A stretch of 64,000 nucleotides of DNA from assembly GCF_000566685.1 (NCBI RefSeq), contig NZ_AZQN01000009.1, forward strand, positions 186,001 through 250,000. The letters run 5' to 3'. Below, piece after piece: positions 19,312 through 29,867 of this stretch. The notes below the pieces were generated by a model. That model worked only from the letters and a program-made list of their open reading frames with translations. It ran no database searches and had not been told where the DNA came from. The position numbers and the translations under genes were made by a program. Within the stretch, counting starts at the first letter, position 1. Every line of letters starts with the position of its first letter. The DNA comes from Dyadobacter tibetensis Y620-1 (GTDB lineage Bacteria; Bacteroidota; Bacteroidia; Cytophagales; Spirosomataceae).

Positions 19312-19353
19312 AAAAAAGCGGGAAGTCGTCATGCTGACAGCCTCCCGCTTTTT
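19312..19353. terminator. Bidirectional intrinsic terminator
   Basis: Stem aaaaagcggga paired with tcccgcttttt around a 20-nt loop that has its own weak pairing, with T runs on both strands. It lies between convergent nfeD-like and phosphatase genes. Confidence 0.85.
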
Positions 19354-19394
19354 ATTGTTTTTTTTAAGGTATCATAATCCCTAAGGTTGACTGA

Positions 19395-21041
19395 TTATTT
19401 CAAGGCTTCCATAACGGGTTCTCCCACGTTTCCACTCGGAGGCAAAATTTTCAGTAAAGCAGAGATGGTAGGGGCTATGTCGCAAACCGATGTTCTACGC
19501 AATGTTTCACCCTTTTTCACGCCCCATCCAAACATAACGAAGGGAACCTGCGTATCATAGTTGTAGGGAGTTCCGTGTGAAGTCCCTGTGGTATTTCCGA
19601 ACAGATATCCAGGCTGAATAATTATTTGGATATCACCGCTACGCTTGGCATGAACATTATTCTTAAATAATTCGGCCTGATAGCCGTTCAGACTTCCATT
19701 ATTCAGCTCATTCAGGTTGACAATGTCTGCTATACCATCCATGGGTAGTAAGGCTTGCTTAAGGGCATCCTTCACTTGATTAACGGTAAAGCCCTTTTCT
19801 GCTAGCAAATCGTGATTCAGATAAAGTTGGTGATTTTCGTCGGCAACGATATAATCCGCCTTTCCAAATTTAGTATCCAGAGTCTGCTGAATTACCTTTT
19901 TTACCTCAGATCCACTTACCAGCCCACCAGGGAGCTTGTTGGCCTTAGCGAAACCAGGCACATCAGCCACCCCGTGATCGGCAGAAAGAAACACGGTGTA
20001 TTCTCCTTTTCCTACCCAAGAATCTAGAAAGTTGAATAAATCGGCAAATTCACGATCAAGCTTTAAGAAATCATCCTGTTGCTCTATGGAGTTAGGCCCT
20101 ACCCTATGGCCAATTTTGTCAGGTGTCGAAAAGCTGACAGCAAGGAAATCAGTCTCTCCGTTTCTACCCATATTTTCTCCTTTGATAGCTTCAATAGCCA
20201 TTTCTTTGGTAAGCGTATTACCCCATGGCGTGTTGGTAATCACCTCGAAGGCATTACCGGCTGTTCCTGCCAGTTCGTAAGGAAAGACCGGACGCTTGGC
20301 TCCGGAAAGAATGCCTTCCCAAGGCACATCGTCGGCGGTACTCTGGGTATATTCTTTGGCGGGTAATAGTAGCTGCCAACCCTTTCTGAGATATTCGGCA
20401 GGTTTCTTTTTGTTATTATAATCGGTCGCCCACTGAGGCAGCTCATCCATATAATAGGTACTGGTTACCCAGTTACCAGTTCTCGAATCGAACCAATAGG
20501 AGGCATTAGCGGCATGGCCCGCAGGCAGGATAGAACCTCTATCCTTAATGGACACTCCTACTACTTTGGAGCGAAAATTAGAGGCAATTCGAAGCTGATC
20601 CGTTACGGTACTACTATACAGGTTACGGGGCGACATCTTCCCTACCGATACATTATCACTACCTACAGTGCTCACCGTGCTATCATCCACACAATAAACG
20701 CCTTGGCCCGTTGCCCGGTCATACCACTCATTTCCTACGATTCCGTTGATGGCTGGAACAGATCCTGTATAAATGGAGGAATGTCCGGCTGCCGTTACGG
20801 TGATGGCATAGCTGTAATGATTGTTACGGCAATTAAAACCTTCGTTCATCATACGCTTAAATCCACCCTCCGTATACTGATCGTAATAGCGATACAAGTA
20901 GTCGAAACGCATTTGATCGACCACAATGCCGACTACCAGTTTAGGCCCGGAGGCTGGCTTACTCGCTTTTTTTTGGGGTGCCTGTGCCGCCGCTATTCCC
21001 AACTGAGCTGCACATACTACCAACAAGAACAATTTTTTCAA
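19395..21041 (-). CDS. PafA-like alkaline phosphatase, secreted
   Basis: A 548-residue phosphatase of the alkaline phosphatase superfamily. Signal peptide MKKLFLLVVCAAQLGIAAAQ, metal site VVGIVVDQMRFDYLYRY (Asp42), a probable nucleophile Thr83 in TVTAAGHSSIYTG, FSTPDKIGHRVGP and LSADHGVADVP metal ligands. It looks like the Ca-independent PafA phosphomonoesterase type of Bacteroidota, releasing phosphate in the periplasm. The start codon is TTG; no in-frame ATG lies nearby and the signal peptide begins there. Confidence 0.88.
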   Translation of the reverse strand: MKKLFLLVVCAAQLGIAAAQAPQKKASKPASGPKLVVGIVVDQMRFDYLYRYYDQYTEGGFKRMMNEGFNCRNNHYSYAITVTAAGHSSIYTGSVPAINGIVGNEWYDRATGQGVYCVDDSTVSTVGSDNVSVGKMSPRNLYSSTVTDQLRIASNFRSKVVGVSIKDRGSILPAGHAANASYWFDSRTGNWVTSTYYMDELPQWATDYNNKKKPAEYLRKGWQLLLPAKEYTQSTADDVPWEGILSGAKRPVFPYELAGTAGNAFEVITNTPWGNTLTKEMAIEAIKGENMGRNGETDFLAVSFSTPDKIGHRVGPNSIEQQDDFLKLDREFADLFNFLDSWVGKGEYTVFLSADHGVADVPGFAKANKLPGGLVSGSEVKKVIQQTLDTKFGKADYIVADENHQLYLNHDLLAEKGFTVNQVKDALKQALLPMDGIADIVNLNELNNGSLNGYQAELFKNNVHAKRSGDIQIIIQPGYLFGNTTGTSHGTPYNYDTQVPFVMFGWGVKKGETLRRTSVCDIAPTISALLKILPPSGNVGEPVMEALK

Positions 21042-21501
21042 GACTTTAGGATTTGGAATGAATAAATGTTAAACTGTATAAGGTTATTAAACCGAAAGAA
21101 AAGGCGATACCTACGCCAACCCTTGTGACTCTTAAAAGCCAAAAGGCTACAAAACAAGTTATTGCCTAAGTTTCATGGCAAACTTACTATTTCCATTTCA
21201 AGTTACCATTTACATCTGACGATATTACCAGATAAAACCTTAAACAGGCCTCTTTCAAAGCCAAAATTTGAAATGCCCTCCAGGTATTGCCCTTGGAGAG
21301 AGTGGCCCCTAAGGTATTTGCTTGAATAGGGTATTTCATGTAGTTTTACTCAACAGATGGGCTCGGAAAAACCAGGAGTAAAGTGATACTACACTTACCT
21401 TTAACTTTTGCGGCCAAGCCAGGCATGCTAATGCCACAAAAGGGGATTTTTATCCGAAGTATTCATTAACAGACCTAATCATAAAATTCGTATTAATATC
21501 C
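21042..21501. other. Intergenic region without recognised gene
   Basis: This 460-bp gap lies between divergently read genes (PafA-like on minus, small lipoprotein on plus). I see no ORF, tRNA or convincing hairpin. Promoters for both genes must lie here, but no consensus is clear enough to place. Confidence 0.5.
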
Positions 21502-21894
21502 ATGCAAATTAAAACCAGTATTTACAGCAAATCGGCTATCTTCTTTCTGCTTGCTACCCTATTGAGCTGTGCCATTCCCATCGCCACAAACTCCAATAAA
21601 TATCCCATTGATGTTTTTTATGAAAATCAGCCAGTTGACCGCCCTTACACGGAAGTTGGATTTCTGGAAATAGGGAGTGAGGACTCCCTGACCAAGCAAC
21701 AGACAGGAGACAACCGCATGATTATGCGAGGCAATGACGCTCGTACCAAGGAACTACTGCTGGCTAAGTTGGTGTTAAAAGCCCAAAAAATCGGAGCGGA
21801 TGCATTGATAGAGGTTAAATACAAGTACTACACCTCAGTGGATCAGGAAGGTTATATGCTCAGTGGATACGCCGTCCGTTACAGAGGTGAATAA
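21502..21894 (+). CDS. Small lipoprotein of unknown function
   Basis: A 130-residue predicted lipoprotein: hydrophobic N-terminus ending in the lipobox LLSC (Cys23). The mature domain contains LGSEDSLTKQQ-type polar segments and KAQKIGADALIEVKYKYY, a pattern I associate with heavy-metal-binding/YbjQ-like or PA-related small folds, but the match is too weak to name. ATG start. It is about 38 bp upstream of the thioesterase gene. Confidence 0.6.
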   Translation: MQIKTSIYSKSAIFFLLATLLSCAIPIATNSNKYPIDVFYENQPVDRPYTEVGFLEIGSEDSLTKQQTGDNRMIMRGNDARTKELLLAKLVLKAQKIGADALIEVKYKYYTSVDQEGYMLSGYAVRYRGE

Positions 21895-21932
21895 CAGGTA
21901 CTTATACATTCCTATTACAAAGATTAAATATT

Positions 21933-22448
21933 ATGCTTTTTAAAACTGATATTGCCAATATGCCTATAGAGGCAGAATCCAGAGTGATCGTCCGTTTTCA
22001 AGATTGTGATCCCCTGATGCATCTAAATAACTCCAAGTACTTCGATTATTTTTTCAATGCCCGGGAGGATCAGGTTTCGAAGCTGTATGGCTTCAGCTAT
22101 GAGGCTATGTTTCGCGAACTAAAGACCAGCTGGGTGGTATATCAGCATCAGATAGCCTATGTGCGTCCGGCCATGATCAGCGAGTGGATCCGGATTACCT
22201 CCAGGGTTATCTATTTTAATGAGGATACCATGGTTACCGAATACTTTATAACCAACGACCGCAAAAACCAGCTTAAAACTGTATTATGGACTACCTCTAA
22301 ACATATCAGTATTGAGAATGGAAAAAGGGTACCTCACCCTGAGGAAATCATGGATTATCTGAAAGCAACCTGTGTTAGAAATATCGATTTCCCTAATACC
22401 GATTTTAATGAAAGAATTCATACCATCAAGACCTCATTAGCAGTCTAA
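21933..22448 (+). CDS. Acyl-CoA thioesterase, 4-hydroxybenzoyl-CoA thioesterase (hotdog) family
   Basis: A 171-residue hotdog-fold protein. VIVRFQDCDPLMHLNNSKYFDYF carries the family pattern around D-x-D/M-x-H-x-N (here in FQDCDPLMHLNN), which in family members places the catalytic Asp near the thioester. Substrate unknown. ATG start at 21933; a second ATG nine codons in is possible. Confidence 0.8.
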   Translation: MLFKTDIANMPIEAESRVIVRFQDCDPLMHLNNSKYFDYFFNAREDQVSKLYGFSYEAMFRELKTSWVVYQHQIAYVRPAMISEWIRITSRVIYFNEDTMVTEYFITNDRKNQLKTVLWTTSKHISIENGKRVPHPEEIMDYLKATCVRNIDFPNTDFNERIHTIKTSLAV

Positions 22449-22469
22449 CCATAAGTTTAAGACCAGATA

Positions 22470-25400
22470 CTATCTCCCACCCTTGCTGATATTTAGCCGG
22501 TTTCCGGCTGTTGGCTCCGCAATGCTATCCGGAAAGGTCTTCTGAAGACTGTCCAATCCCGAAGGTTTTGGCAAGGGGATAAAGCGGTTAAAACTATGGC
22601 TAAACTGCATGCTTACCCCACCTGTTGTAAAGCTGTTTAAATAAAATGAATTCTGTATGTTCCGATTATAAGCTTTTACCCGGACCGACCCACTTCTGTT
22701 CAACCAATACTCTAAGGTCCACTCACCCAATAAGCTTGCAGCATCGTATTGGGTCACCCCGCCTACCGATCCATTGCTGATCCGCCCGTCCCGAGTGACC
22801 CGAAAGCGATCGTTCAGAAAACGATAAGAAAATCTGAGCTGAAGGTTATTTAAGGCATTTTGGTCCAGCGAGAGGCCGGTCACGCCCACCTCCAGATTTT
22901 CATTGATCTCCGAAGCCCACCGGCTTATTTGGTTAGAAACCAGCTCACTGATACTGTTGCCGAGAAAACCTTGTCCGGATGACTGTGCAGCCAGGCTAGT
23001 TTCGGGCTGTAGCTGGTTGAGGACCAGTAAGCTGGTCACCTGACGGCTCAATTCTTGCTCATTGGTTTTGAGCTTATTCTGAAATGCCTCCAGATATCCT
23101 TGATAATTATTGGAACTGAGGGTAGGATTGTCCAATATTTTAAGATCATACTTGATCTGAGGAGCCATCAACTTATCCGAAAGTCCTATGGTAACTTCTA
23201 CAGGGTAGCGGCGGGAAAGTACATCGCTATTGGTATTAGAAGAGCCATTGGATGGTAATACGCCTATCAGTGAGACGGGCTGCACATATCCCGCTTTTAC
23301 GTCCAGTTGCGCCCCGTAGGGGTCGCCCGACCAAATAATGCGACTCCCAGGCTTGATTATAAACTTTTTGTTAATAACATTTTGTAGGGTAAAATTATAA
23401 CTCCCTTTTTCAATCTCATAGGTGCCGGCCATGGTAAAATCGCCCTGAGTATCAATGTTCATGTTAATACGACCACTTCCTACCCCGCTGATTACATCGC
23501 CGGTCTGGCGGTCAAAAATAATCTCACATAACGCATCGGGTGTGAGATTAAAATTAAAATCCATTTTAATTCCGCTCAAGGTTTTCTCCAACGCCGTATC
23601 TTTCTGCCCCACCGCACTATCTTCCGTGCTGGGAAGTTGGCTTATAAATTGAATGTAATCCTGGGTTGCGACCTCAGTAGCCCCATCCAGGGGGATATAT
23701 ATTTTAGTGCCCTTATTGCTGGTGGCATTCGCCTCTATATTGAGTTTATTAATGCTTCCATAGACACTTACCGGGCCAGTAACATAGGCGGTCCCATAAT
23801 AGGTTTCACTATCTCTTGCCGTAGTATTCAAAATTTTAAAGCCTCTCAAATCCGCATTGAAGCCCAGTGAAAAGTACTTAAAACCGTCATGAAATACTCC
23901 TCCACGCACGACTGCCGTATTCCCCTCCGGATCGGTAAGCACCATATTATTGACCGAAATTTCGCCCTCACTAATGTTCACCTGATCGCTAAAAGTAAAA
24001 ACTGATTGCAGGTAATCAAACTTCATTTTCCCCTTTTCAATGGCCAGAGAGCCTTCCAGAGCCGGGGCGGTCGGCCTACCTTTTATGCGTACATTCCCCT
24101 TTACAAGTCCAGACACATCGGACACTAAACCGCCGGCAAACGGTTCGATCGCTTTCAATTCAAAACGGTTAAAATTCGCATTGAGATCCAAAGGATTCTG
24201 ATCCGAGAAGGGCCGATACACCCCCTTGATATTGAAAGCATCTTTGAGATTTTTACTGAGTTTTGCATCTACCAATAATTCAGCCAGCACAGGATCCCAG
24301 TCCCCAGCACCCACAAAATTTCCAAACTCATATTTACCGTAGCCGAGTCCTTCAATACTGGTCTGGGCTTCCAGGAGCATATTCTGGTAAACATTACGCA
24401 TATTGGCTGTTGCATCCATGATGCCCGAAAGTCGGGTCTCAAATAAGGGGTTCAGAGCATTTAATCTAAAGTTCTTGATCTCAAGAGTCAATGTTTTAGA
24501 AGGGTTACGGGTAATGGTGCCATTCAAAGCCAACCTTTGTTTTCCGCTGACCAGTCCCAAATTTTTGAATACAATGTCACTCCCATCGAAGAGTAGTTGA
24601 CTTCCTGAGGGAACTGCCCATACTTCTTCTAACAAATTAAGTTTCGAATCGTTAAAACCCACGGTAAGCCCATCAGATAAGAATCGAATCTCTCCTTTTA
24701 AATCGGCATTATTGGTACTCATAACCTGCTTAATCCCACCGTTAAAATCGATATGATCGACATCCCAAGCCCCTTCAAAGACCATTTTTTCGGTAGGCAC
24801 CATAGCGCTAATCTGCTGATTTTCGGAAAGGACTAACATGGAAGCCAAAACCTCTGATCCATTGGTAAACTTTGAAGTAGTAAGATCTATTTCAGATTTA
24901 AAGAATTGGTTGTTTCCATAGCGAAGGGTATCGGCAAGGGCCGTCATAGTTAGGAAGGCTGTATTGTCCAGACGAAAGCTTCCGGCAACTGAAGCCCCTT
25001 TGGACAAGTATAAATCGGGCGTCAGAAAGGCGAAAAAGTTAGAAAGATCCTTAGTATTGACCCCATAGTCGATACGATACCGTTTGTTCTGAAGCAATTT
25101 GGGCCGTCTGGCATAATATTCCTTCCTACTGGCCTCCGTATCGAAAAAGTAAAGCTTGTATTCTTCTAATAAACGCCCCAGGTCAGCCCAGGCTTGGGTA
25201 GGCAGGAAATCTCCTTTTAGATAGGCCGTTAAAAATTCGCTATTTAAATTGATCTGGCGATCCTGATGGGTGATGGTAGAAGTCAGGGACAGTGAGTCGA
25301 TCACCAGGTTACGCTTATTACCCGTGTGTACTAAAAATGTGTTATAGAAACGCGCATTGCCAGTCAAGGCATCAATATCGTTGCCTTTTAATTGTACATC

Positions 25401-27065
25401 TAGCCTGGTGCTAAGGGCAATACTATCCCTGGCATAGCCCAATTCTCGTAGATTAGCCCTGTCTACAGATCCTTTTACATCGAAGAAGTTCTGTTCTTTA
25501 CTGAGGTCAAATTCCCCATTCAGGGCAAAGATAAAATTGGAATCCCTTGCACTTACTGCTCCCGAGAAATATTGGTTTTGAAGTTTCCCATTGAGTTTTA
25601 TATTTTGATAATTATAATTTTGAAAACCAATACGGCTAATCTGACCTTCCATATGTGTAGCCACATAGGCCAAGGCCAGGCCCTTACCCTTCAGGTTCCC
25701 ACTGAAATCTAGCTTCTGATAGTTCTTAGTATCGTCCAATAAGATTCCCAGGTCTAACCCTGCCGTTTTGAGCATCCCCTGATAGGTAGTTTCCCGATCA
25801 TCTACGATATGAAACTGCAGATCACAAACAAACTTTCCTAGTAAGGACTGGACATCTGCTTTCACCGAAAAGTCTACCAGATCACCCAGATATCTACCCG
25901 TAATAGTTGAACCACCAAACTTGGCCAGTGTAGGATGTGCGGGAAGATCGGGGTAGTATTGGACGATGTCTTCGGGAATAAATATAGACTCCTGCAAATC
26001 CAGATCCATATGCACAGCATCCAAATCCGGGAGACCCTTAAACCCAAGGTCTCCCCGCAGGCGACTACCTTTTCCGAACTGAATATCAGCACGAGAGAAA
26101 ACAAAGTCGTCCACTTTCCCATCAAATAACCCCGACACCATCCAATGCTCATGGAGGCCATCGACATAGGTAGAAAACAAGCCTAGATCCCTGGCACTAA
26201 TCCGGCTATCGCGCAGCCTACCCTTTAGAAAAACCTTATGGTTAAAATCACCAAGTTCCCCGGATCGGTTATAATAGAAAACAATTTCATCGCGGATATG
26301 TGAATCGCCTATATAGGCGTTCAATTCCTTGAGCTCCATCTTTTTCTGACAAAACAGAAATTTGGTATCCAGTTTACGCATATCCAGACCGGTCTGTGCG
26401 TCGACAGACTTGAGGCCTTTAGCCCTAAACGAAATGGTATCACCTTGTACAAGAAAGTCACGCAAATCACCAGAAATCTGCTGAAGTTTGAAATGCGAAT
26501 AATCGAAGGTACGGGAACCCATACGCCGTGGTTCCCTGGGGTCGTCATAGGATAGCTGCCCGTCGGTAACCAACGATTTTCCAATGGTGAAGGGGATATT
26601 GTTTTCCGGTGCATCCGGGGCTCTGGGCACTGCCGGTGCCGTCAGCTCCGCGATACGTTCTATAAAACCATCAATATTAAGCATGCCCGCTTCTGGCACC
26701 ACCACGAGTTTTACCTTAGGCTGGTATACATTTACCTCATCTAAATGTATATCCCGATGCGAATTCTCAATGAGTTTAGACAGGTTCAGGTTTACATCTA
26801 TACGCCCAACATCGATCATATCCAGCTGGCTGGTATCTTTAACCGTAACCTGCTCCAAAGAAACTACATCGAACCATTTGATATTCACCCTTCCTATCCC
26901 TACCGGATATCCCAACCGTTCAGAAATGGTATTGGTAGCATAACGTACCGCCCTGGTTTGAACTGAAGGAAACTGCAGGGCCATAGTACATATCCCCAGC
27001 GCCAAAAGGGCGAAGATAATGACTACAACGAGCCCGTTCAGAAATGCCTTCAGGAATGCTACCAT
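22470..27065 (-). CDS. tamB: TamB-family translocation and assembly module protein
   Basis: A 1531-residue envelope protein: one N-terminal membrane anchor (about 10-32), an AsmA-like start (SERLGYPVGIGRVNIKW), a very long repetitive beta-strand body, and a C-terminal DUF490/TamB domain (about 1150-1480, with SNKGTKIYIPLDG and TFTLQ-like strands ending in the QISRWASEINENLEVGVTG region). Family members form a hydrophobic groove spanning the periplasm and move phospholipids or help outer-membrane protein assembly. In Bacteroidota it often stands without a TamA neighbour, as here. ATG start. Confidence 0.9.
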   Translation of the reverse strand: MVAFLKAFLNGLVVVIIFALLALGICTMALQFPSVQTRAVRYATNTISERLGYPVGIGRVNIKWFDVVSLEQVTVKDTSQLDMIDVGRIDVNLNLSKLIENSHRDIHLDEVNVYQPKVKLVVVPEAGMLNIDGFIERIAELTAPAVPRAPDAPENNIPFTIGKSLVTDGQLSYDDPREPRRMGSRTFDYSHFKLQQISGDLRDFLVQGDTISFRAKGLKSVDAQTGLDMRKLDTKFLFCQKKMELKELNAYIGDSHIRDEIVFYYNRSGELGDFNHKVFLKGRLRDSRISARDLGLFSTYVDGLHEHWMVSGLFDGKVDDFVFSRADIQFGKGSRLRGDLGFKGLPDLDAVHMDLDLQESIFIPEDIVQYYPDLPAHPTLAKFGGSTITGRYLGDLVDFSVKADVQSLLGKFVCDLQFHIVDDRETTYQGMLKTAGLDLGILLDDTKNYQKLDFSGNLKGKGLALAYVATHMEGQISRIGFQNYNYQNIKLNGKLQNQYFSGAVSARDSNFIFALNGEFDLSKEQNFFDVKGSVDRANLRELGYARDSIALSTRLDVQLKGNDIDALTGNARFYNTFLVHTGNKRNLVIDSLSLTSTITHQDRQINLNSEFLTAYLKGDFLPTQAWADLGRLLEEYKLYFFDTEASRKEYYARRPKLLQNKRYRIDYGVNTKDLSNFFAFLTPDLYLSKGASVAGSFRLDNTAFLTMTALADTLRYGNNQFFKSEIDLTTSKFTNGSEVLASMLVLSENQQISAMVPTEKMVFEGAWDVDHIDFNGGIKQVMSTNNADLKGEIRFLSDGLTVGFNDSKLNLLEEVWAVPSGSQLLFDGSDIVFKNLGLVSGKQRLALNGTITRNPSKTLTLEIKNFRLNALNPLFETRLSGIMDATANMRNVYQNMLLEAQTSIEGLGYGKYEFGNFVGAGDWDPVLAELLVDAKLSKNLKDAFNIKGVYRPFSDQNPLDLNANFNRFELKAIEPFAGGLVSDVSGLVKGNVRIKGRPTAPALEGSLAIEKGKMKFDYLQSVFTFSDQVNISEGEISVNNMVLTDPEGNTAVVRGGVFHDGFKYFSLGFNADLRGFKILNTTARDSETYYGTAYVTGPVSVYGSINKLNIEANATSNKGTKIYIPLDGATEVATQDYIQFISQLPSTEDSAVGQKDTALEKTLSGIKMDFNFNLTPDALCEIIFDRQTGDVISGVGSGRINMNIDTQGDFTMAGTYEIEKGSYNFTLQNVINKKFIIKPGSRIIWSGDPYGAQLDVKAGYVQPVSLIGVLPSNGSSNTNSDVLSRRYPVEVTIGLSDKLMAPQIKYDLKILDNPTLSSNNYQGYLEAFQNKLKTNEQELSRQVTSLLVLNQLQPETSLAAQSSGQGFLGNSISELVSNQISRWASEINENLEVGVTGLSLDQNALNNLQLRFSYRFLNDRFRVTRDGRISNGSVGGVTQYDAASLLGEWTLEYWLNRSGSVRVKAYNRNIQNSFYLNSFTTGGVSMQFSHSFNRFIPLPKPSGLDSLQKTFPDSIAEPTAGNRLNISKGGR

Positions 27066-27170
27066 AGACGATTTTTTTCGATACGAAAGTCAGGAATTAC
27101 TTGTTTCCGGCCTGAGCTGACCATCAAAATATTAAAATGCTTACTTTTGTTCCTTATTATAAAATGATTT

Positions 27171-28169
27171 ATGAATATTCTCGCTATTGAATCGTCCTGT
27201 GACGAAACATCGGCAGCCGTACTAGTTAACGGACAGATAGCCTCTAATGTTATAGCCACTCAGCTTATCCATGCCCAATACGGGGGCGTAGTACCTGAGC
27301 TAGCCTCTCGTGCCCATCAGCAGCATATACTACCAGTTGTCACGAAGGCTTTGGCCGATGCAAAAGTAACAAAAAATGACCTGGATGCGATAGCATTTAC
27401 AAAAGGTCCGGGTTTATTAGGGGCATTGCTCGTAGGAACATCTTTTGCAAAATCCATGGCCCTGGGACTTGGACTACCTTTGATTGAGATTAATCATATG
27501 CAGGCACATGTGCTGGCACATTTTATAGAAGATCCTCGCCCCGCATTTCCCTTCCTTTGCCTGACGGTGAGCGGGGGTCATACCCAGATCGTTAGAGTCG
27601 ATAGCCCACTGGAAATGGAAGTGATTGGTCAAACCCGTGACGACGCCGTGGGCGAGGCCTTTGATAAGTCGGCTAAGCTCCTGGGACTTCCATATCCTGG
27701 AGGACCCTTAGTCGACAAATATGCTCAGGAAGGAAATCCTCATGCATACCCCTTCCCACTATCCGAGATGCCAGGACTGGACTTTTCTTTTAGCGGCATC
27801 AAAACTTCTATTCTGTATTTTTTACAGAAACAAGTACAGAAAGACCCCCAATTCATACCGAACAACCTTGCCGATATCTGTGCAAGCATTCAGTATACTC
27901 TCATTGAGATCTTAGTCAACAAACTCAAAAGAGCTGCAAAGGAGACTGGAATCCGGCAAATTGCCATAGCGGGTGGGGTATCTGCCAATTCGGGTTTACG
28001 CCATCGACTGCAGGAAATGGCCTCCAAACAACGCTGGGAGGTCTTTATTCCCGGCTTTGAATACTGTACAGACAACGCTGCCATGATTGCTATGGCGGCT
28101 CATTATAAATTTATAGCAGGGGACTTCGCCGACCAAACGGCCTCTCCCATGCCTCGTATGCATCTATAA
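27171..28169 (+). CDS. tsaD: tRNA N6-adenosine threonylcarbamoyltransferase
   Basis: A 332-residue ASKHA-fold enzyme transferring threonylcarbamoyl to A37 of ANN-decoding tRNAs. Landmarks: LAIESSCDETSAAVL, GGVVPELASRAHQQH, KGPGLLGALLVG, the metal-binding His pair in INHMQAHVLAHF, LTVSGGHTQIV and AGGVSANSGLR. Length is normal. ATG start; divergent from tamB with about 105 bp between. Confidence 0.97.
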   Translation: MNILAIESSCDETSAAVLVNGQIASNVIATQLIHAQYGGVVPELASRAHQQHILPVVTKALADAKVTKNDLDAIAFTKGPGLLGALLVGTSFAKSMALGLGLPLIEINHMQAHVLAHFIEDPRPAFPFLCLTVSGGHTQIVRVDSPLEMEVIGQTRDDAVGEAFDKSAKLLGLPYPGGPLVDKYAQEGNPHAYPFPLSEMPGLDFSFSGIKTSILYFLQKQVQKDPQFIPNNLADICASIQYTLIEILVNKLKRAAKETGIRQIAIAGGVSANSGLRHRLQEMASKQRWEVFIPGFEYCTDNAAMIAMAAHYKFIAGDFADQTASPMPRMHL

Positions 28170-28192
28170 TCTTTTGATAAACGCCCCTAGTG

Positions 28193-28984
28193 ATGATCTT
28201 ATCTGAAATCTGGATTTACCCTATAAAGTCGCTGGGTGGCATTCGGCTCACCGAAGCGCTGGCTTTGGAGCGAGGACTCCAGCACGATCGACGCTGGATG
28301 ATTGTGGACATTCAAGGACGATTCCTAAGCCAGCGTCAACTGCCGCAAATGGCCTTATTGCATACCACATTAGAATCACATGGCATTGGCATCTCCAGGG
28401 CTCAGAAAGGAGCTATTCTTGTTCCCTTTATTCCCAGAACGACCCATGTCATTCCCGTGAGGGTTTGGGACGACGAGCTGGATGCGATTCAGGTTGACCC
28501 TGAAATAGACCAGTGGCTCAGTGAGCAGCTCGGACAGACCGTAAGACTTGTGATGATGCCCAACGATGCGGAACGTCGGGTCGATCCTGAATATGCATTT
28601 CGCCAGGAGAATGTAAGCTTCGCCGATGGCTTTCCCTATCTGCTCATCTCTCAGGAATCTCTGGACGATCTGAATCAAAAATTAGACAGCACCATAACCA
28701 TGCGTCGTTTCCGGCCTAACTTGGTTGTAAAGGGTTTTACCCCTTTTATGGAAGATCATATCAATACGATACAAATAGGCTCTCTGTCATTCCAGATCGT
28801 AAAACCCTGTTCCCGCTGCAACATGACAACTCTCGACCCGTTTACGGCCATCAGGGGGGTAGAACCTCTGAAAACACTGGCCACCTACCGGAGGGTGAAT
28901 AATAAAATATTATTTGGTCAAAATATGGTATGTCGAGGAGAAGGAACGATTCGGGAAGGAGACCACATCATGATTATTGCCTGA
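28193..28984 (+). CDS. MOSC domain-containing protein (mARC/YcbX-like)
   Basis: A 263-residue protein with an N-terminal MOSC beta-barrel (IYPIKSLGGIRLTEALALERG, then HDRRWMIVD) and a C-terminal MOSC domain carrying KPCSRCNMTTLDP; the Cys in CSRC corresponds to the one that binds the molybdenum cofactor in mARC/YcbX reductases. Family members reduce N-hydroxylated compounds. ATG at 28193 is used; a GTG directly precedes it. No ferredoxin domain is fused at the C-terminus, unlike E. coli YcbX. Confidence 0.82.
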   Translation: MILSEIWIYPIKSLGGIRLTEALALERGLQHDRRWMIVDIQGRFLSQRQLPQMALLHTTLESHGIGISRAQKGAILVPFIPRTTHVIPVRVWDDELDAIQVDPEIDQWLSEQLGQTVRLVMMPNDAERRVDPEYAFRQENVSFADGFPYLLISQESLDDLNQKLDSTITMRRFRPNLVVKGFTPFMEDHINTIQIGSLSFQIVKPCSRCNMTTLDPFTAIRGVEPLKTLATYRRVNNKILFGQNMVCRGEGTIREGDHIMIIA

Positions 28985-28997
28985 ATATAACGCTTAT

Positions 28998-29798
28998 ATG
29001 TTACCTCGTCTAGTACACCTCATTACCAGTATCCGATTTTTAAAACCCGAGATTCCGGCAACTATCCTCTCTTTATACTGGCTGATCGCCGTATTGCCCG
29101 ATGGCACATCCCATCCCGACTGGCGGATAAGTCTTTGGCTAGTATGGGTCACTTTCTCTGCATCTCTATTACATCGGTATCTGATTCCCTCACCCGACCA
29201 TAAAGAGGGCTTAGCATTCCTGCAAAAGCATAAAATACTTTTAGTAAGAAGCATAACCATATGCCTCTGCCTGGCTTTAATTCTTACATTTTATATTCCA
29301 AAGCCTCTTCCTTTTATTGCCACAGGAATAGCGTTATCCATTTATTTTATACTGTGCACCCGCTTTTTTCGCCAGCAAAAGTATAGCCCATGGCGCCGGC
29401 TGGTTCTTATTTTCATATCAATCATACTGATCTGCTGGAGCAATTCTACACTAACTTCCCCCACTTTATTATTAATTGCCTCGATGACTCTGGGTATATT
29501 TCTGCAAAATATCCTGCTGATGCGAAGCATTTCTGATGCAAGAATACCTGTAAAAGCCGGTCAGGCACACGACTGGCAGACCCTGGGGATGAAGTTAGTC
29601 ACCCCGTTGATTTTAATTATGGGCATTTGGTTGATGTATCATACACCTTTTCGGCTAACCCAGCGGACGGTACTATTTTTTATACTAATCAGTCTTATGC
29701 AAGCCTCTCTATTTTTCTTTGGCCTGTACCTTTTCTCTAAGCCCAGATTAGCGGTTATTCTGAATTGGATTTTACTCACCCCAGTTTTTATACTTTGA
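28998..29798 (+). CDS. Polytopic membrane protein of unknown function
   Basis: A 266-residue, very hydrophobic protein with about eight membrane segments and short loops. ATG at 28998 is preferred over a TTG inside the end of the MOSC gene. The size and helix spacing recall UbiA-like prenyltransferases, but the D-x-x-x-D motifs are absent, so no function is given. Starts 14 bp after the MOSC gene, so probably co-transcribed. Confidence 0.6.
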   Translation: MLPRLVHLITSIRFLKPEIPATILSLYWLIAVLPDGTSHPDWRISLWLVWVTFSASLLHRYLIPSPDHKEGLAFLQKHKILLVRSITICLCLALILTFYIPKPLPFIATGIALSIYFILCTRFFRQQKYSPWRRLVLIFISIILICWSNSTLTSPTLLLIASMTLGIFLQNILLMRSISDARIPVKAGQAHDWQTLGMKLVTPLILIMGIWLMYHTPFRLTQRTVLFFILISLMQASLFFFGLYLFSKPRLAVILNWILLTPVFIL

Positions 29799-29867
29799 AC
29801 TACGCACAAAAAAACAACCCACATAGGATGAAGGTTGTTCCGCTTTGTTTCAAAGGATATTATGGCA

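Noticed and set aside
29813..29839. Intrinsic terminator after the membrane protein gene
   Set aside because: Only a 7-bp stem (aacaacc/ggttgtt) with a 13-nt loop and no T-run; too weak to call.
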